A DNA stretch of 23,360 nucleotides from an uncultured Pelagibacteraceae bacterium (GTDB lineage: Bacteria; Pseudomonadota; Alphaproteobacteria; Pelagibacterales; Pelagibacteraceae), in assembly GCA_902519635.1 (NCBI GenBank), contig CABYKW010000008.1, forward strand, positions 1-23,360, given 5' to 3'. The position numbers and the translations under genes are program-made. The notes below the pieces were generated by a model, which was given only the letters and a program-made list of their open reading frames with translations, searched no databases and was not told the origin of the DNA. Positions 15,410 through 23,076 of this stretch are shown piece by piece (positions within the stretch are counted from its first letter, which is position 1; every line of letters begins with the position of its first letter).

Positions 15410-15829
15410 ATGAAACTTACTACTAAAGGAAGATATGCTGTTATGGCAATGGCCGATTTAGCAACTAATGCTAACGGTAGTGCGATAAGTCTGGCAGAGA
15501 TTTCCTCAAGACAAAATATTTCTTTAGCATATTTAGAGCAAATTTTTATTAAATTAAAAAGTAAGAAACTTGTGAAAAGCACTAGAGGAGCAAATGGAGG
15601 TTACAGATTAGAAAGACCAGCTTCCGAAATAAAATTGTCATATATAATTTCTGCAGTGGATGAAGAAGTAAAAATGCTTAATTGCAAAAAAAATTCAAAA
15701 AAAGGATGTAATAATAAATCTACAAAATGTATTACTCATAATTTGTGGGATGAACTCGATCAACATATCCACGGTTTTTTTGAAAAAGTAAAGCTACAAG
15801 ATTTGGTAAAACAAAACTCTAATATATAA
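15410..15829 (+). CDS. iscR: Rrf2-family Fe-S regulator IscR
   Basis: This 139-residue transcription regulator has an N-terminal winged helix-turn-helix (MKLTTKGRYAVMAMADLA to STRGANGGYRLERP) and a C-terminal cluster-binding loop. Candidate cluster ligands are Cys92, Cys100, Cys107 and His110 (NCKK, GCNN, KCITH), the same four-ligand pattern as Escherichia coli IscR. Their spacing is slightly longer: C-x7-C-x6-C-x2-H against C-x5-C-x5-C-x2-H. Many alphaproteobacterial IscR proteins are thought to keep fewer cysteines, so the full set suggests classical [2Fe-2S] sensing. It heads the suf operon, directly abutting sufB, with an IscR-like palindrome upstream that suggests autoregulation. Confidence 0.93.
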   Translation: MKLTTKGRYAVMAMADLATNANGSAISLAEISSRQNISLAYLEQIFIKLKSKKLVKSTRGANGGYRLERPASEIKLSYIISAVDEEVKMLNCKKNSKKGCNNKSTKCITHNLWDELDQHIHGFFEKVKLQDLVKQNSNI

Positions 15830-17266
15830 ATGAAAAACAAAAATATAAATCATAATCAAGATTATAAGTATGGCTTTACTACTGATATAGAAAATATTAA
15901 AGCCCCTAAAGGTCTCTCAGAAAAAACGATTAGATTTATTTCACAAATTAAAAAAGAACCTAAGTGGATGTTAGATTGGAGACTTAAAGCATTTAACAGA
16001 TTAAAAGTTTCAAAAGAACCAGACTGGCAAAAACCCAAATACCCAAAAATAGATTATCAAGATTTGTATTATTACTCGGCTCCAAAAAGTATGAAAGATA
16101 AACCAAAAAGTTTGGATGAAGTTGATCCTAAACTTATTGAAACTTATAATAAATTAGGGATTCCATTAAATGAACAAAAAAAACTAAGTGGGGTTGCAGT
16201 TGATGCAGTTTTCGACTCAGTCTCAGTTGCTACAACTTATAAAGAAGAGCTGACAAAAAAAGGTATTATTTTTTGTCCTATTTCAGAAGCTATCCAAAAC
16301 CATCCTGATTTAGTTAAAAAATATTTAGGCTCAGTAATTCCAATCAGTGACCATTATTTTGCAACTCTTAATTCTGCAGTTTTTACTGATGGATCTTTTG
16401 TTTACATTCCACCTAACACGAGGTGTCCTATGGAATTATCTACATATTTTAGAATTAACGCCTCAGAGACAGGGCAATTTGAAAGAACTTTAATTATTGC
16501 TGATAAAGGTAGTTACGTAAGTTATTTAGAAGGTTGTACAGCTCCCATGAGAGATGAAAACCAGTTACATGCTGCTAATGTTGAACTCATTGCATTAGAT
16601 GACGCTGAAATTAAATACTCAACAGTTCAAAACTGGTACCCAGGAGACAAAGAAGGAGTAGGTGGAATTTATAACTTTGTAACAAAAAGAGGAGCTTGTA
16701 GAGGAAAAAATTCAAAAATTTCTTGGACTCAGGTTGAAACTGGTTCAGCAATAACGTGGAAATATCCTAGTTGTATTTTACAAGGAGATAATTCTGTTGG
16801 AGAATTTTATTCTGTAGCAATTACTAATAATCATCAAAAGGCTGATACTGGAACCAAAATGATACATTTAGGAAAAAATACAAAAAGTAAGATTATTTCA
16901 AAAGGAATATCAGCTGGAAAAGCAGATAATACCTACAGAGGATTAGTCGACATAGGAAGAAAAGCTCTTAACTCAAGAAATTATACTCAGTGCGATTCTT
17001 TGTTAATGGGCAATGAATGTGGAGCTCATACTGTTCCGTATATTAAAAATAAAAACTCTTCCTCTACAGTCGAACATGAGGCAACCACTTCAAAAATAAA
17101 CGATGATCAATTATTTTATTGTAATCAAAGAGGATTAAATCAAGAGGAAGCAGTAAGTCTTATAGTAAATGGTTTTTGTAAAGAAGTTTTACAACAATTG
17201 CCTATGGAATTTGCTGTAGAAGCTCAAAAACTTGTAGGTATAAGTTTAGAAGGAAGTGTAGGCTAA
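15830..17266 (+). CDS. sufB: Fe-S cluster assembly scaffold SufB
   Basis: SufB (478 residues) is the core subunit of the cytosolic SufBCD complex on which Fe-S clusters are built. The C-terminal beta-helix region is highly conserved: [37 protein letters not shown], then [20 protein letters not shown] and [13 protein letters not shown]. Cys388 and Glu417 lie 29 residues apart and correspond to the catalytic Cys405 and Glu434 of Escherichia coli SufB. The start abuts the iscR stop, and the TAA overlaps the sufC ATG (TAATG). Confidence 0.97.
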   Translation: MKNKNINHNQDYKYGFTTDIENIKAPKGLSEKTIRFISQIKKEPKWMLDWRLKAFNRLKVSKEPDWQKPKYPKIDYQDLYYYSAPKSMKDKPKSLDEVDPKLIETYNKLGIPLNEQKKLSGVAVDAVFDSVSVATTYKEELTKKGIIFCPISEAIQNHPDLVKKYLGSVIPISDHYFATLNSAVFTDGSFVYIPPNTRCPMELSTYFRINASETGQFERTLIIADKGSYVSYLEGCTAPMRDENQLHAANVELIALDDAEIKYSTVQNWYPGDKEGVGGIYNFVTKRGACRGKNSKISWTQVETGSAITWKYPSCILQGDNSVGEFYSVAITNNHQKADTGTKMIHLGKNTKSKIISKGISAGKADNTYRGLVDIGRKALNSRNYTQCDSLLMGNECGAHTVPYIKNKNSSSTVEHEATTSKINDDQLFYCNQRGLNQEEAVSLIVNGFCKEVLQQLPMEFAVEAQKLVGISLEGSVG

Positions 17267-18009
17267 TGTTAGAAATAAAAAACTTAAATGCCTCTATAAA
17301 TAATAAAGAAATTCTTAAAGGTTTCAATATCTCTATTAAACGTGGAGAATTGCATGCAATTATGGGCCCTAATGGTTCAGGCAAAAGTACATTAGCAAAT
17401 GTTCTTTCTGGGAAAGAAGGATACAAAATTTCAGGAGAGTTAAAATACCAAGGAAAAAACCTAAATGAAATACCCATAGATGAAAGAGCCCAAAGAGGAA
17501 TTTTTTTAGCTTTTCAATACCCCACGGAAATTCCAGGTGTTAATACAAGTAATTTTCTTAGAACTTCATTAAACAAAGTACGAAGAGCCCAAGGAAAAAA
17601 AGAATTAGATGCTTTAACATTTTTAAAAATTGTGAAGGAAAAATCTAATGAATTGGGTATGGATGAAAAAATGCTATCAAGACAACTTAATGTAGGTTTT
17701 TCAGGAGGAGAAAAGAAAAAAAATGAAATTTTACAAATGAAAATTCTAGATCCAAATTTGGTAATTCTTGATGAGACGGACTCAGGCCTTGACATAGATG
17801 CATTAAAAATTGTTGCAGATGGTGTAAATTCTTCAAGAAATAATGCAAAATCTTTTCTAGTTATTACTCATTATCAAAGACTGTTAAATTTTATAAAACC
17901 AGATTTTGTTCATGTTTTATCAGACGGAAAGATAGTTAAATCAGGAACTAAGGAGCTTGCAACGGAATTAGAAAAAACAGGTTATAAAGGAATTAATCAA
18001 AATGCTTAA
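17266..18009 (+). CDS. sufC: Fe-S cluster assembly ATPase SufC
   Basis: SufC (247 residues) is the ABC-type ATPase that drives conformational change in SufBCD. It has Walker A GPNGSGKST (34-42), a Q-loop region LAFQYPTEIPGV, the signature FSGGEKKKNE (145-154), Walker B with LVILDE (165-170) and the typical SufC DETDSGLDIDAL, and a switch His in ITHYQRLL. It is a soluble ATPase with no membrane domain nearby, as expected for Suf. It overlaps sufB by 1 bp and sufD by 8 bp, indicating translational coupling. Confidence 0.98.
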   Translation: MLEIKNLNASINNKEILKGFNISIKRGELHAIMGPNGSGKSTLANVLSGKEGYKISGELKYQGKNLNEIPIDERAQRGIFLAFQYPTEIPGVNTSNFLRTSLNKVRRAQGKKELDALTFLKIVKEKSNELGMDEKMLSRQLNVGFSGGEKKKNEILQMKILDPNLVILDETDSGLDIDALKIVADGVNSSRNNAKSFLVITHYQRLLNFIKPDFVHVLSDGKIVKSGTKELATELEKTGYKGINQNA

Positions 18010-19264
18010 CTTTAAAATTAACTCTGATGAAATTGATAAAATTGGAAATTTTACAAAAGAAGAAAAGAATTTTAGATTAAAAAATTTAAATTATTTTAAT
18101 AATACTGGATTTCCAAATAAAAAAAACGAAGATTGGAAATTTTCAGATCTAAACGCAATTGTTTCAAAAAATTTTAGTAAACTCGATATACAATTTGCAA
18201 AGACAAAAAAACAAAAAGTAGATTTTATTAAAGATTTTGAGCACAATTATATTGTTATAATCAACGGAGAATTAACTTTAAGTGATTTTAGGCATGAAAA
18301 CAAAAGTAAGATAAACTTAAAATCTTTTGTAAATGATAATTATTCTAATAAAAAAGAAAATAATCCTCTAATTAATTTAAATCACGCCTTATCTGATAAA
18401 GGTTATTTCTTAGAGGTAAAAGAAAATTATAAATTTAAAAAAATTTTAGTAATATATTACTTATTTACAGACGACTTAGATGAAAATATATTAAATAGTA
18501 AAAATAAGATTAAAATTGGAAAAAATTCTGAACTTCATTTATTAGAGTATTTGGTAAATGACTCCAAAAAAAATTTTTTTAATAATGTGTATGAAGATAT
18601 TATATTAGAAAACTCTGCTACTTTAAAAAATATCTACCTTCAGAGAGGTAAAAGCTCAGGTTATTTTCATAAATATTCAATAAATAAACTGTCTAATGAG
18701 TCAAATTATACTTATTTTATTTTTCCTGCTGGTTTAAAATTTAATAAATTAGACTTAGAATTTAATTTAGAAGGAGAGAGAAGTGAGTTCAATTTACAAT
18801 CAGCTTCCTTTTTAGATAATAATGAACACCAAGAAATTAAAACGCGTGTAAATCATTTTTCTCCAAATTGTAAAAGTCACCAGAAGGTAAAAAATGTTTT
18901 AAATGCGGAAAGCAAAGGTGTCTATCAAGGAAAAATATTTGTTAAAGATATCGCCCAAAAAACAGATGCTTATCAATTAAGTAAAGCAATTTTATTAAGT
19001 GAAAGATCTGAATTTGATTCAAAACCAGAGCTAGAAATTTATGCGGATGATGTAAAATGTTCTCATGGATCTACATCAGGTAATTTAGACAAAGACTCAA
19101 TTTATTATTTGATGACTAGAGGACTAAGCCAACAAGAGTCTACTAAATTACTTGTAAATGGTTTCCTAAATGAAATAGCTGACTTAATTAAAAGTAGCTC
19201 AATAAGAAATTTTATAAAAACTAAATTAGAGGCTCAATTATTAAATGAATATAAAAAACATTAA
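18002..19264 (+). CDS. sufD: Fe-S cluster assembly protein SufD
   Basis: SufD (420 residues) pairs with SufB in the SufBCD scaffold. The N-terminal half is divergent and Lys/Asn-rich. An early NEDWKFSDLNAI motif and the C-terminal beta-helix part are clear: KTDAYQLSKAILLSERSEFD, SKPELEIYADDVKCSHGSTSG and YYLMTRGLSQQESTKLLVNGF. Cys353 and His355 match the conserved CSHG pair (Cys358, His360 in Escherichia coli) involved in cluster formation at the SufB-SufD interface. It starts inside sufC and runs 20 bp into sufS. Confidence 0.95.
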   Translation: MLNFKINSDEIDKIGNFTKEEKNFRLKNLNYFNNTGFPNKKNEDWKFSDLNAIVSKNFSKLDIQFAKTKKQKVDFIKDFEHNYIVIINGELTLSDFRHENKSKINLKSFVNDNYSNKKENNPLINLNHALSDKGYFLEVKENYKFKKILVIYYLFTDDLDENILNSKNKIKIGKNSELHLLEYLVNDSKKNFFNNVYEDIILENSATLKNIYLQRGKSSGYFHKYSINKLSNESNYTYFIFPAGLKFNKLDLEFNLEGERSEFNLQSASFLDNNEHQEIKTRVNHFSPNCKSHQKVKNVLNAESKGVYQGKIFVKDIAQKTDAYQLSKAILLSERSEFDSKPELEIYADDVKCSHGSTSGNLDKDSIYYLMTRGLSQQESTKLLVNGFLNEIADLIKSSSIRNFIKTKLEAQLLNEYKKH

Positions 19265-20462
19265 ATCAGAATTTCCAATATTTAAACAAAAAATAAATGG
19301 TAAACCTTTAATTTATCTGGATAGTGCTAATTCATCTCAAAAACCTAAAGCTGTTATAAATAGAATGTCAAATTTCTATGAAACTGAGTTTTCAAACGTA
19401 GGAAGAAGTGTTCACTCATTAGCTGTAAAAGCAACCAACAGATTCGAGGAGTCTAGAGATAAAGTCCAAAAATATTTAAACGCAAAACACAGAGAAGAAA
19501 TCATTTTTACTAAAAGCGCAACCGAGTCGATCAATCTAATAGCTTCATCTTTTGGAGAGAAATTCATAAAATCTGGAGATGAGATTTTGACAACAGAATT
19601 AGAACATCATTCTAATTACGTTCCTTGGCATTTTATAAGGCAAAAAAAAGGTGCAAAAATTAAATTCGCGCCTGTAAATGACCGGGGAGAAGTTGAAATT
19701 GATGAAATAAAAAAACTTATAAATTCTAAAACAAAAATAATAGCTATTACTCATATATCAAATGTAACTGGAGCTATAATGCCAATAAAAAAAATTGTTG
19801 ATTTAGCTAAAGATAAAAATATTCCTGTTTTAGTAGATGGAACTCAAGGAGCTCCACATTTAAAAATAGATATTCAAGAACTAGATTGTGATTTTTACGC
19901 AATATCGTGTCATAAAATGTATGGTCCGAATGGATTGGGAATTCTTTATGCAAAAAAAAAATGGCTTGATGAATTGCCACCTTACCAAGGCGGCGGAGGG
20001 ATGATAAGTGAAGTAATGAAAGACAAAGTCTCTTTTGCTGACTCACCTACAAAATTTGAAGCGGGAACTTTGCAAACTGCAGAAGTTGTAGCTTTTTCTG
20101 AAGCAATAAATTTTATTGAAAAATTAGGAATTAAAAATATTCAAAATCATGAAAATGAAATTTTGGAATACGGTATTGAAAAATTAAAAAAAAATAACTC
20201 TGTAAATATAATTGGAGATCCGAAAGAAAGAGGTTCTGTAATGAGTTTTACTATAAAAGGTATACATCCCCATGATATTGCAACAATATTAGATGAAGAT
20301 GGCGTTGCCATCAGAGCAGGGCATCATTGTTGCCAAATATTACATGATAAGATCGGCATACCAGCTACTGCAAGAGCATCAATTGGGGTTTATAACTCTA
20401 AAGAGGATATAGATATATTATGTAATGCTATCAATAACTGTAAAAAGGTTTTTAATATTTAA
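19245..20462 (+). CDS. sufS: Cysteine desulfurase SufS
   Basis: SufS (405 residues) is a type II, PLP-dependent cysteine desulfurase that supplies persulfide sulfur. PLP is bound by Lys224 in SCHKMYGPNGLGILY. The catalytic cysteine is Cys362 in RAGHHCCQ, followed by an extra Cys363. Other conserved parts are ELEHHSNYVPW (118-128), VDGTQGAPH and FEAGTLQTAE. The ATG at 19245 gives the usual N terminus (IKSEFPIF, PLIYLDSANSSQKP) and overlaps the end of sufD by 20 bp out of frame. The next gene encodes the likely sulfur acceptor SufU. Confidence 0.97.
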   Translation: MNIKNIKSEFPIFKQKINGKPLIYLDSANSSQKPKAVINRMSNFYETEFSNVGRSVHSLAVKATNRFEESRDKVQKYLNAKHREEIIFTKSATESINLIASSFGEKFIKSGDEILTTELEHHSNYVPWHFIRQKKGAKIKFAPVNDRGEVEIDEIKKLINSKTKIIAITHISNVTGAIMPIKKIVDLAKDKNIPVLVDGTQGAPHLKIDIQELDCDFYAISCHKMYGPNGLGILYAKKKWLDELPPYQGGGGMISEVMKDKVSFADSPTKFEAGTLQTAEVVAFSEAINFIEKLGIKNIQNHENEILEYGIEKLKKNNSVNIIGDPKERGSVMSFTIKGIHPHDIATILDEDGVAIRAGHHCCQILHDKIGIPATARASIGVYNSKEDIDILCNAINNCKKVFNI

Positions 20463-20909
20463 ATGGAACTTAAAGAGTTATATCAAGAAATAATTTTAGA
20501 CCATGCCAAAAATCCTCGTAATAAAGGTAAATGTGAAAATTATAATCATGATGCAAAAGCTCACAACCCTCTGTGTGGTGACAAAGTTCATATTTATCTA
20601 AATTTAGATGATGATAAAAATATTAAAGGCTTGAGTTTTGAAGGTGAGGGATGTGCAATTTCTTTAGCATCAGCATCAATTTTAACTGATCTTCTAAAAG
20701 GAAAAGATTTGTCTTTTACAAAAAAAGTTACAGATGATTTCTTAAACATGCTTAAAACTAAAAGTAAAATAACTTTAAATAGCCTTTCAGAAGATCAAGT
20801 AACTACAATTAATTCGTTATCTGGAGTGCAAGAATTTCCCATGAGAATAAAATGTGCTACAATGGCTTGGCACACATTATTGTCTGCTATTGAAAAAAAA
20901 AATACTTAA
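20463..20909 (+). CDS. sufU: SufU-type sulfur acceptor / scaffold (NifU_N family)
   Basis: This 148-residue IscU-fold protein has Cys38 (NPLCGD, with Asp40), Cys64 (GEGCAIS) and Cys131 (RIKCATMAWHTL). The end of the protein (SGVQEFPMRIKCATMAWHTL) and the long segment between the second and third cysteine match Gram-positive-style SufU rather than IscU, and the His-x-Cys-Lys motif of IscU is missing. In that class the cysteines bind zinc and accept sulfur from SufS, replacing SufE. No sufE is visible in the window. It directly follows the sufS stop. Confidence 0.9.
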   Translation: MELKELYQEIILDHAKNPRNKGKCENYNHDAKAHNPLCGDKVHIYLNLDDDKNIKGLSFEGEGCAISLASASILTDLLKGKDLSFTKKVTDDFLNMLKTKSKITLNSLSEDQVTTINSLSGVQEFPMRIKCATMAWHTLLSAIEKKNT

Positions 20910-20910
20910 T

Positions 20911-21213
20911 ATGAGTGATTTAAAAGAAGCAATAATAAAAGAAATTAAGAAGATTTACGACCCTGAAATACCAGTGAATATATATGAATTAGGTTTAATA
21001 TATAAAATAGAGATAATTGATAAGAAAAAAGTAAATATAGACATGACTTTAACAACACCTAATTGCCCAGTAGCAGATAGTTTGCCTAAAATGGTAAAAA
21101 ATAATATATTAAAGATTGATGGTGTTTCTGCAGTAGATCTTAATCTAGTCTGGGATCCTCCATGGACTAAAGATAAAATGTCAGAAGCTGCAAAATTAGA
21201 ATTAAATTTATGA
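20911..21213 (+). CDS. sufT: SufT / MIP18-family (DUF59) Fe-S maturation factor
   Basis: This 100-residue DUF59 (FeS_assembly_P) protein has DPEIPVNIYELGLIYKI (17-33), the conserved TTPNCPVADSL with Cys52, and DLNLVWDPPWTKDKMSEAAK. Such proteins assist Fe-S maturation, and suf operons often carry one. The ATG at 20911 gives the family start MSDLKEAIIKEIKKIYDPEI. The in-frame ATG at 20854 lies inside sufU and adds an unrelated leader. One base separates it from the sufU stop. Its TGA overlaps the sufA ATG as ATGA. Confidence 0.93.
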   Translation: MSDLKEAIIKEIKKIYDPEIPVNIYELGLIYKIEIIDKKKVNIDMTLTTPNCPVADSLPKMVKNNILKIDGVSAVDLNLVWDPPWTKDKMSEAAKLELNL

Positions 21214-21545
21214 GTGAAAAAGTAATAAAACTTAGTGATAAAGCAGTAAATAGAATTAAAGAAATTATGTCTCAAGCTCAAAACTCAACTATAGGAGTAA
21301 GGGTAGGAGTAAAATCCGGGGGTTGTGCAGGTATGTCTTACGTTATGGAGTACGCTAAAGAAGTTAAACCAAACGAAGAAGTTATTGAAGATAAAGGAGT
21401 AAAAGTTTTAATAGATCCAAAAGCAATAATGTATCTCTTAGGTACTGAAATGGATTATAAAAAAGAGAAATTTTCATCTCAATTTGTTTTTAAAAATCCA
21501 AACGAGACGGAAAGATGTGGTTGCGGAGAGTCTTTTAAGGTTTAA
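21210..21545 (+). CDS. sufA: A-type Fe-S carrier (SufA/IscA family)
   Basis: This 111-residue A-type carrier has the three invariant cysteines: Cys39 in SGGCAGMSY, and Cys103 and Cys105 in ERCGCGESF. It receives clusters from SufBCD and passes them to targets. IscA or ErpA are alternative names; position at the end of the suf operon supports SufA. It is ATGA-coupled to sufT. Its TAA abuts the stop of convergent glnA with no spacer, so no operon terminator fits between the genes. Confidence 0.94.
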   Translation: MSEKVIKLSDKAVNRIKEIMSQAQNSTIGVRVGVKSGGCAGMSYVMEYAKEVKPNEEVIEDKGVKVLIDPKAIMYLLGTEMDYKKEKFSSQFVFKNPNETERCGCGESFKV

Positions 21546-22952
21546 TCATCCACTATAGTACATTTCAAACTCAATAGGATGTGGAGTATGCTCAAACTTA
21601 TAAATTTCTTGGAATTTTAAATCGATATATGCGTCTATTTGATCATCTGTAAATACACCGCCTTGAGTTAAAAATTTTCTATCTTTGTCAAGACTTTGCA
21701 TCGCTTCCCTTAATGAACCGCATACTGTAGGTAATTTTTTCACTTCACTTTCAGATAGTGTATACAAATCTTTATCGAAAGATTTACCTGGGTCAATTTT
21801 ATTCTTAATTCCATCAATTCCTGCCATTAACATTGACGCGAATGTTAAGTAAGGATTACCAGCTGCATCAGGGAATCTAATTTCCATTCTAGCAGCCTTA
21901 GGATTGTTTATGATTGGAATTCTACATGAGGCAGATCTATTTCTTGCCGAGTAGGCTAAAATTACAGGAGCTTCAAAACCAGGTATTAGTCTTTTATAGC
22001 TGTTCGTAGTAGCATTAGAAAAAGCGTTTATTGCTTTAGCATGTTTTAAGATTCCTCCAATATAGTATAAAGCTGTTTTCGATAATCCAGAATATTCTTT
22101 ACCCATAAATACTGGTGTACTTCCTTTCCAAATCGACTGGTGACAGTGCATACCTGATCCATTATCACCTTTTACAGGTTTAGGCATAAAAGTAGCTGTC
22201 TTACCAAATGAGTGGGTAACCATTTGAACTGCATATTTATAAAGTTGCAGATTATCAGCCATGTTAGTTAATGTTCCAAAATACATGCCTAGCTCGTGTT
22301 GGCTAGGAGCAACCTCGTGATGATGTTTTTCAACTTTAACACCCATATCTTTAAGAGCTTTTAAATACTCTCCTCTCATATCTTGGGCACTATCTACAGG
22401 AGGAACAGGAAAATATCCTCCTTTAATTCCAGGTCTGTGACCCATGTTGCCATTTTCATATTTTTTTCCGGTATTGTACGGACCTTCAGAACTATCAATG
22501 CTAAAACTTGTTTCGTTCATATCATTTTTAAATCTAACGTCGTCGAATACAAAAAATTCTGGTTCAGGACCAAAATAAGATTTATCTCCAATTCCAGATT
22601 TTTTTAAATAAGCCTCAGCTTTTTTAGCAGTTCCTCTTGGATCTCTTTCATAGGGATCTTTATTTACTGCATCAAGAATGTCACAAAAAATATTTAGCGT
22701 TGTATGAGAATTAAACGGATCGATAATTGGTCTAGTTAAGTCAGGTTTTAAAAGCATGTCTGACTGATTAATAGCTTTCCAACCAGCGATTGATGAACCA
22801 TCAAAAAACACACCTTCATTTAGCAATTCATCATCAACAACGGTAGCGTCCATTGTTACATGTTGAAGCTTACCTCTAGGATCAGTAAATCTTAAGTCAA
22901 CGAATTCTACTTGCTTGTCTTTCATTAATTTAAGAATATTTTTTGAACTCAT
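21546..22952 (-). CDS. glnA: Glutamine synthetase type I
   Basis: GlnA (468 residues) makes glutamine from glutamate, ammonia and ATP. Visible blocks are FFDGSSIAGW (49-58), YFGPEPEFFVFD (126-137), HHEVAPSQHE (211-220), NGSGMHCHQSIW (264-275), the ATP-site KRLIPGFEAPV, RNRSASCRIP (337-346) and RFPDAAGNPYLTFASMLMAG. Tyr397 in KDLYTLSESE corresponds exactly to the adenylylation tyrosine of the Escherichia coli enzyme, so it is of the regulatable GSI-beta form. No glnB precedes it: upstream is a divergent EamA-type transporter. I recall that cultured SAR11 lacks PII and GlnE, so whether Tyr397 is modified is uncertain. Confidence 0.98.
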   Translation of the reverse strand: MSSKNILKLMKDKQVEFVDLRFTDPRGKLQHVTMDATVVDDELLNEGVFFDGSSIAGWKAINQSDMLLKPDLTRPIIDPFNSHTTLNIFCDILDAVNKDPYERDPRGTAKKAEAYLKKSGIGDKSYFGPEPEFFVFDDVRFKNDMNETSFSIDSSEGPYNTGKKYENGNMGHRPGIKGGYFPVPPVDSAQDMRGEYLKALKDMGVKVEKHHHEVAPSQHELGMYFGTLTNMADNLQLYKYAVQMVTHSFGKTATFMPKPVKGDNGSGMHCHQSIWKGSTPVFMGKEYSGLSKTALYYIGGILKHAKAINAFSNATTNSYKRLIPGFEAPVILAYSARNRSASCRIPIINNPKAARMEIRFPDAAGNPYLTFASMLMAGIDGIKNKIDPGKSFDKDLYTLSESEVKKLPTVCGSLREAMQSLDKDRKFLTQGGVFTDDQIDAYIDLKFQEIYKFEHTPHPIEFEMYYSG

Positions 22953-23001
22953 TTATTCTGCCTTTTTTTTATTAAAGATTAAATTTTCCACGAACATATA
23001 T

Positions 23002-23073
23002 AAGTATTGATTTCAATATATAATAATTAGTATATAACAGCTATGCAATTTATTCATAATACAATCAATACTT
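23002..23073. repeat. Inverted repeat in the glnA/EamA divergent gap
   Basis: AAGTATTGATT (23002-23012) and AATCAATACTT (23063-23073) are perfect 11-bp inverted copies separated by 50 bp. The right copy ends 3 bp before the EamA ATG. The left one is 49 bp upstream of the glnA ATG and merges with the 14-bp dyad TATTGATTTCAATA (23005-23018). Two half-related sites flanking divergent promoters suggest a regulator-binding arrangement, which is inference. Confidence 0.5.
23020..23048 (-). promoter_or_regulatory. Candidate glnA promoter
   Basis: On the minus strand, TTGCAT (23048-23043) and TATTAT (23025-23020) are 17 bp apart, a sigma70-like layout. The predicted start would fall in the TATTGATTTCAATA dyad, a usual place for an operator. 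On the plus strand a perfect TATAAT (23019-23024) overlaps the same bases and may serve the EamA gene. The -35 match is weak (3 of 6), and no sigma54-type GG/GC element was seen. Confidence 0.3.
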
Positions 23074-23076
23074 GAA

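Noticed and set aside
20854..20911. Upstream extension of sufT to 20854
   Set aside because: It reads the end of sufU out of frame; the homologous N terminus starts at 20911.
22953..23076. Known glnA-type riboswitch upstream of glnA
   Set aside because: I could not find the conserved bases expected of the glutamine riboswitch classes; only DNA-type palindromes are evident.
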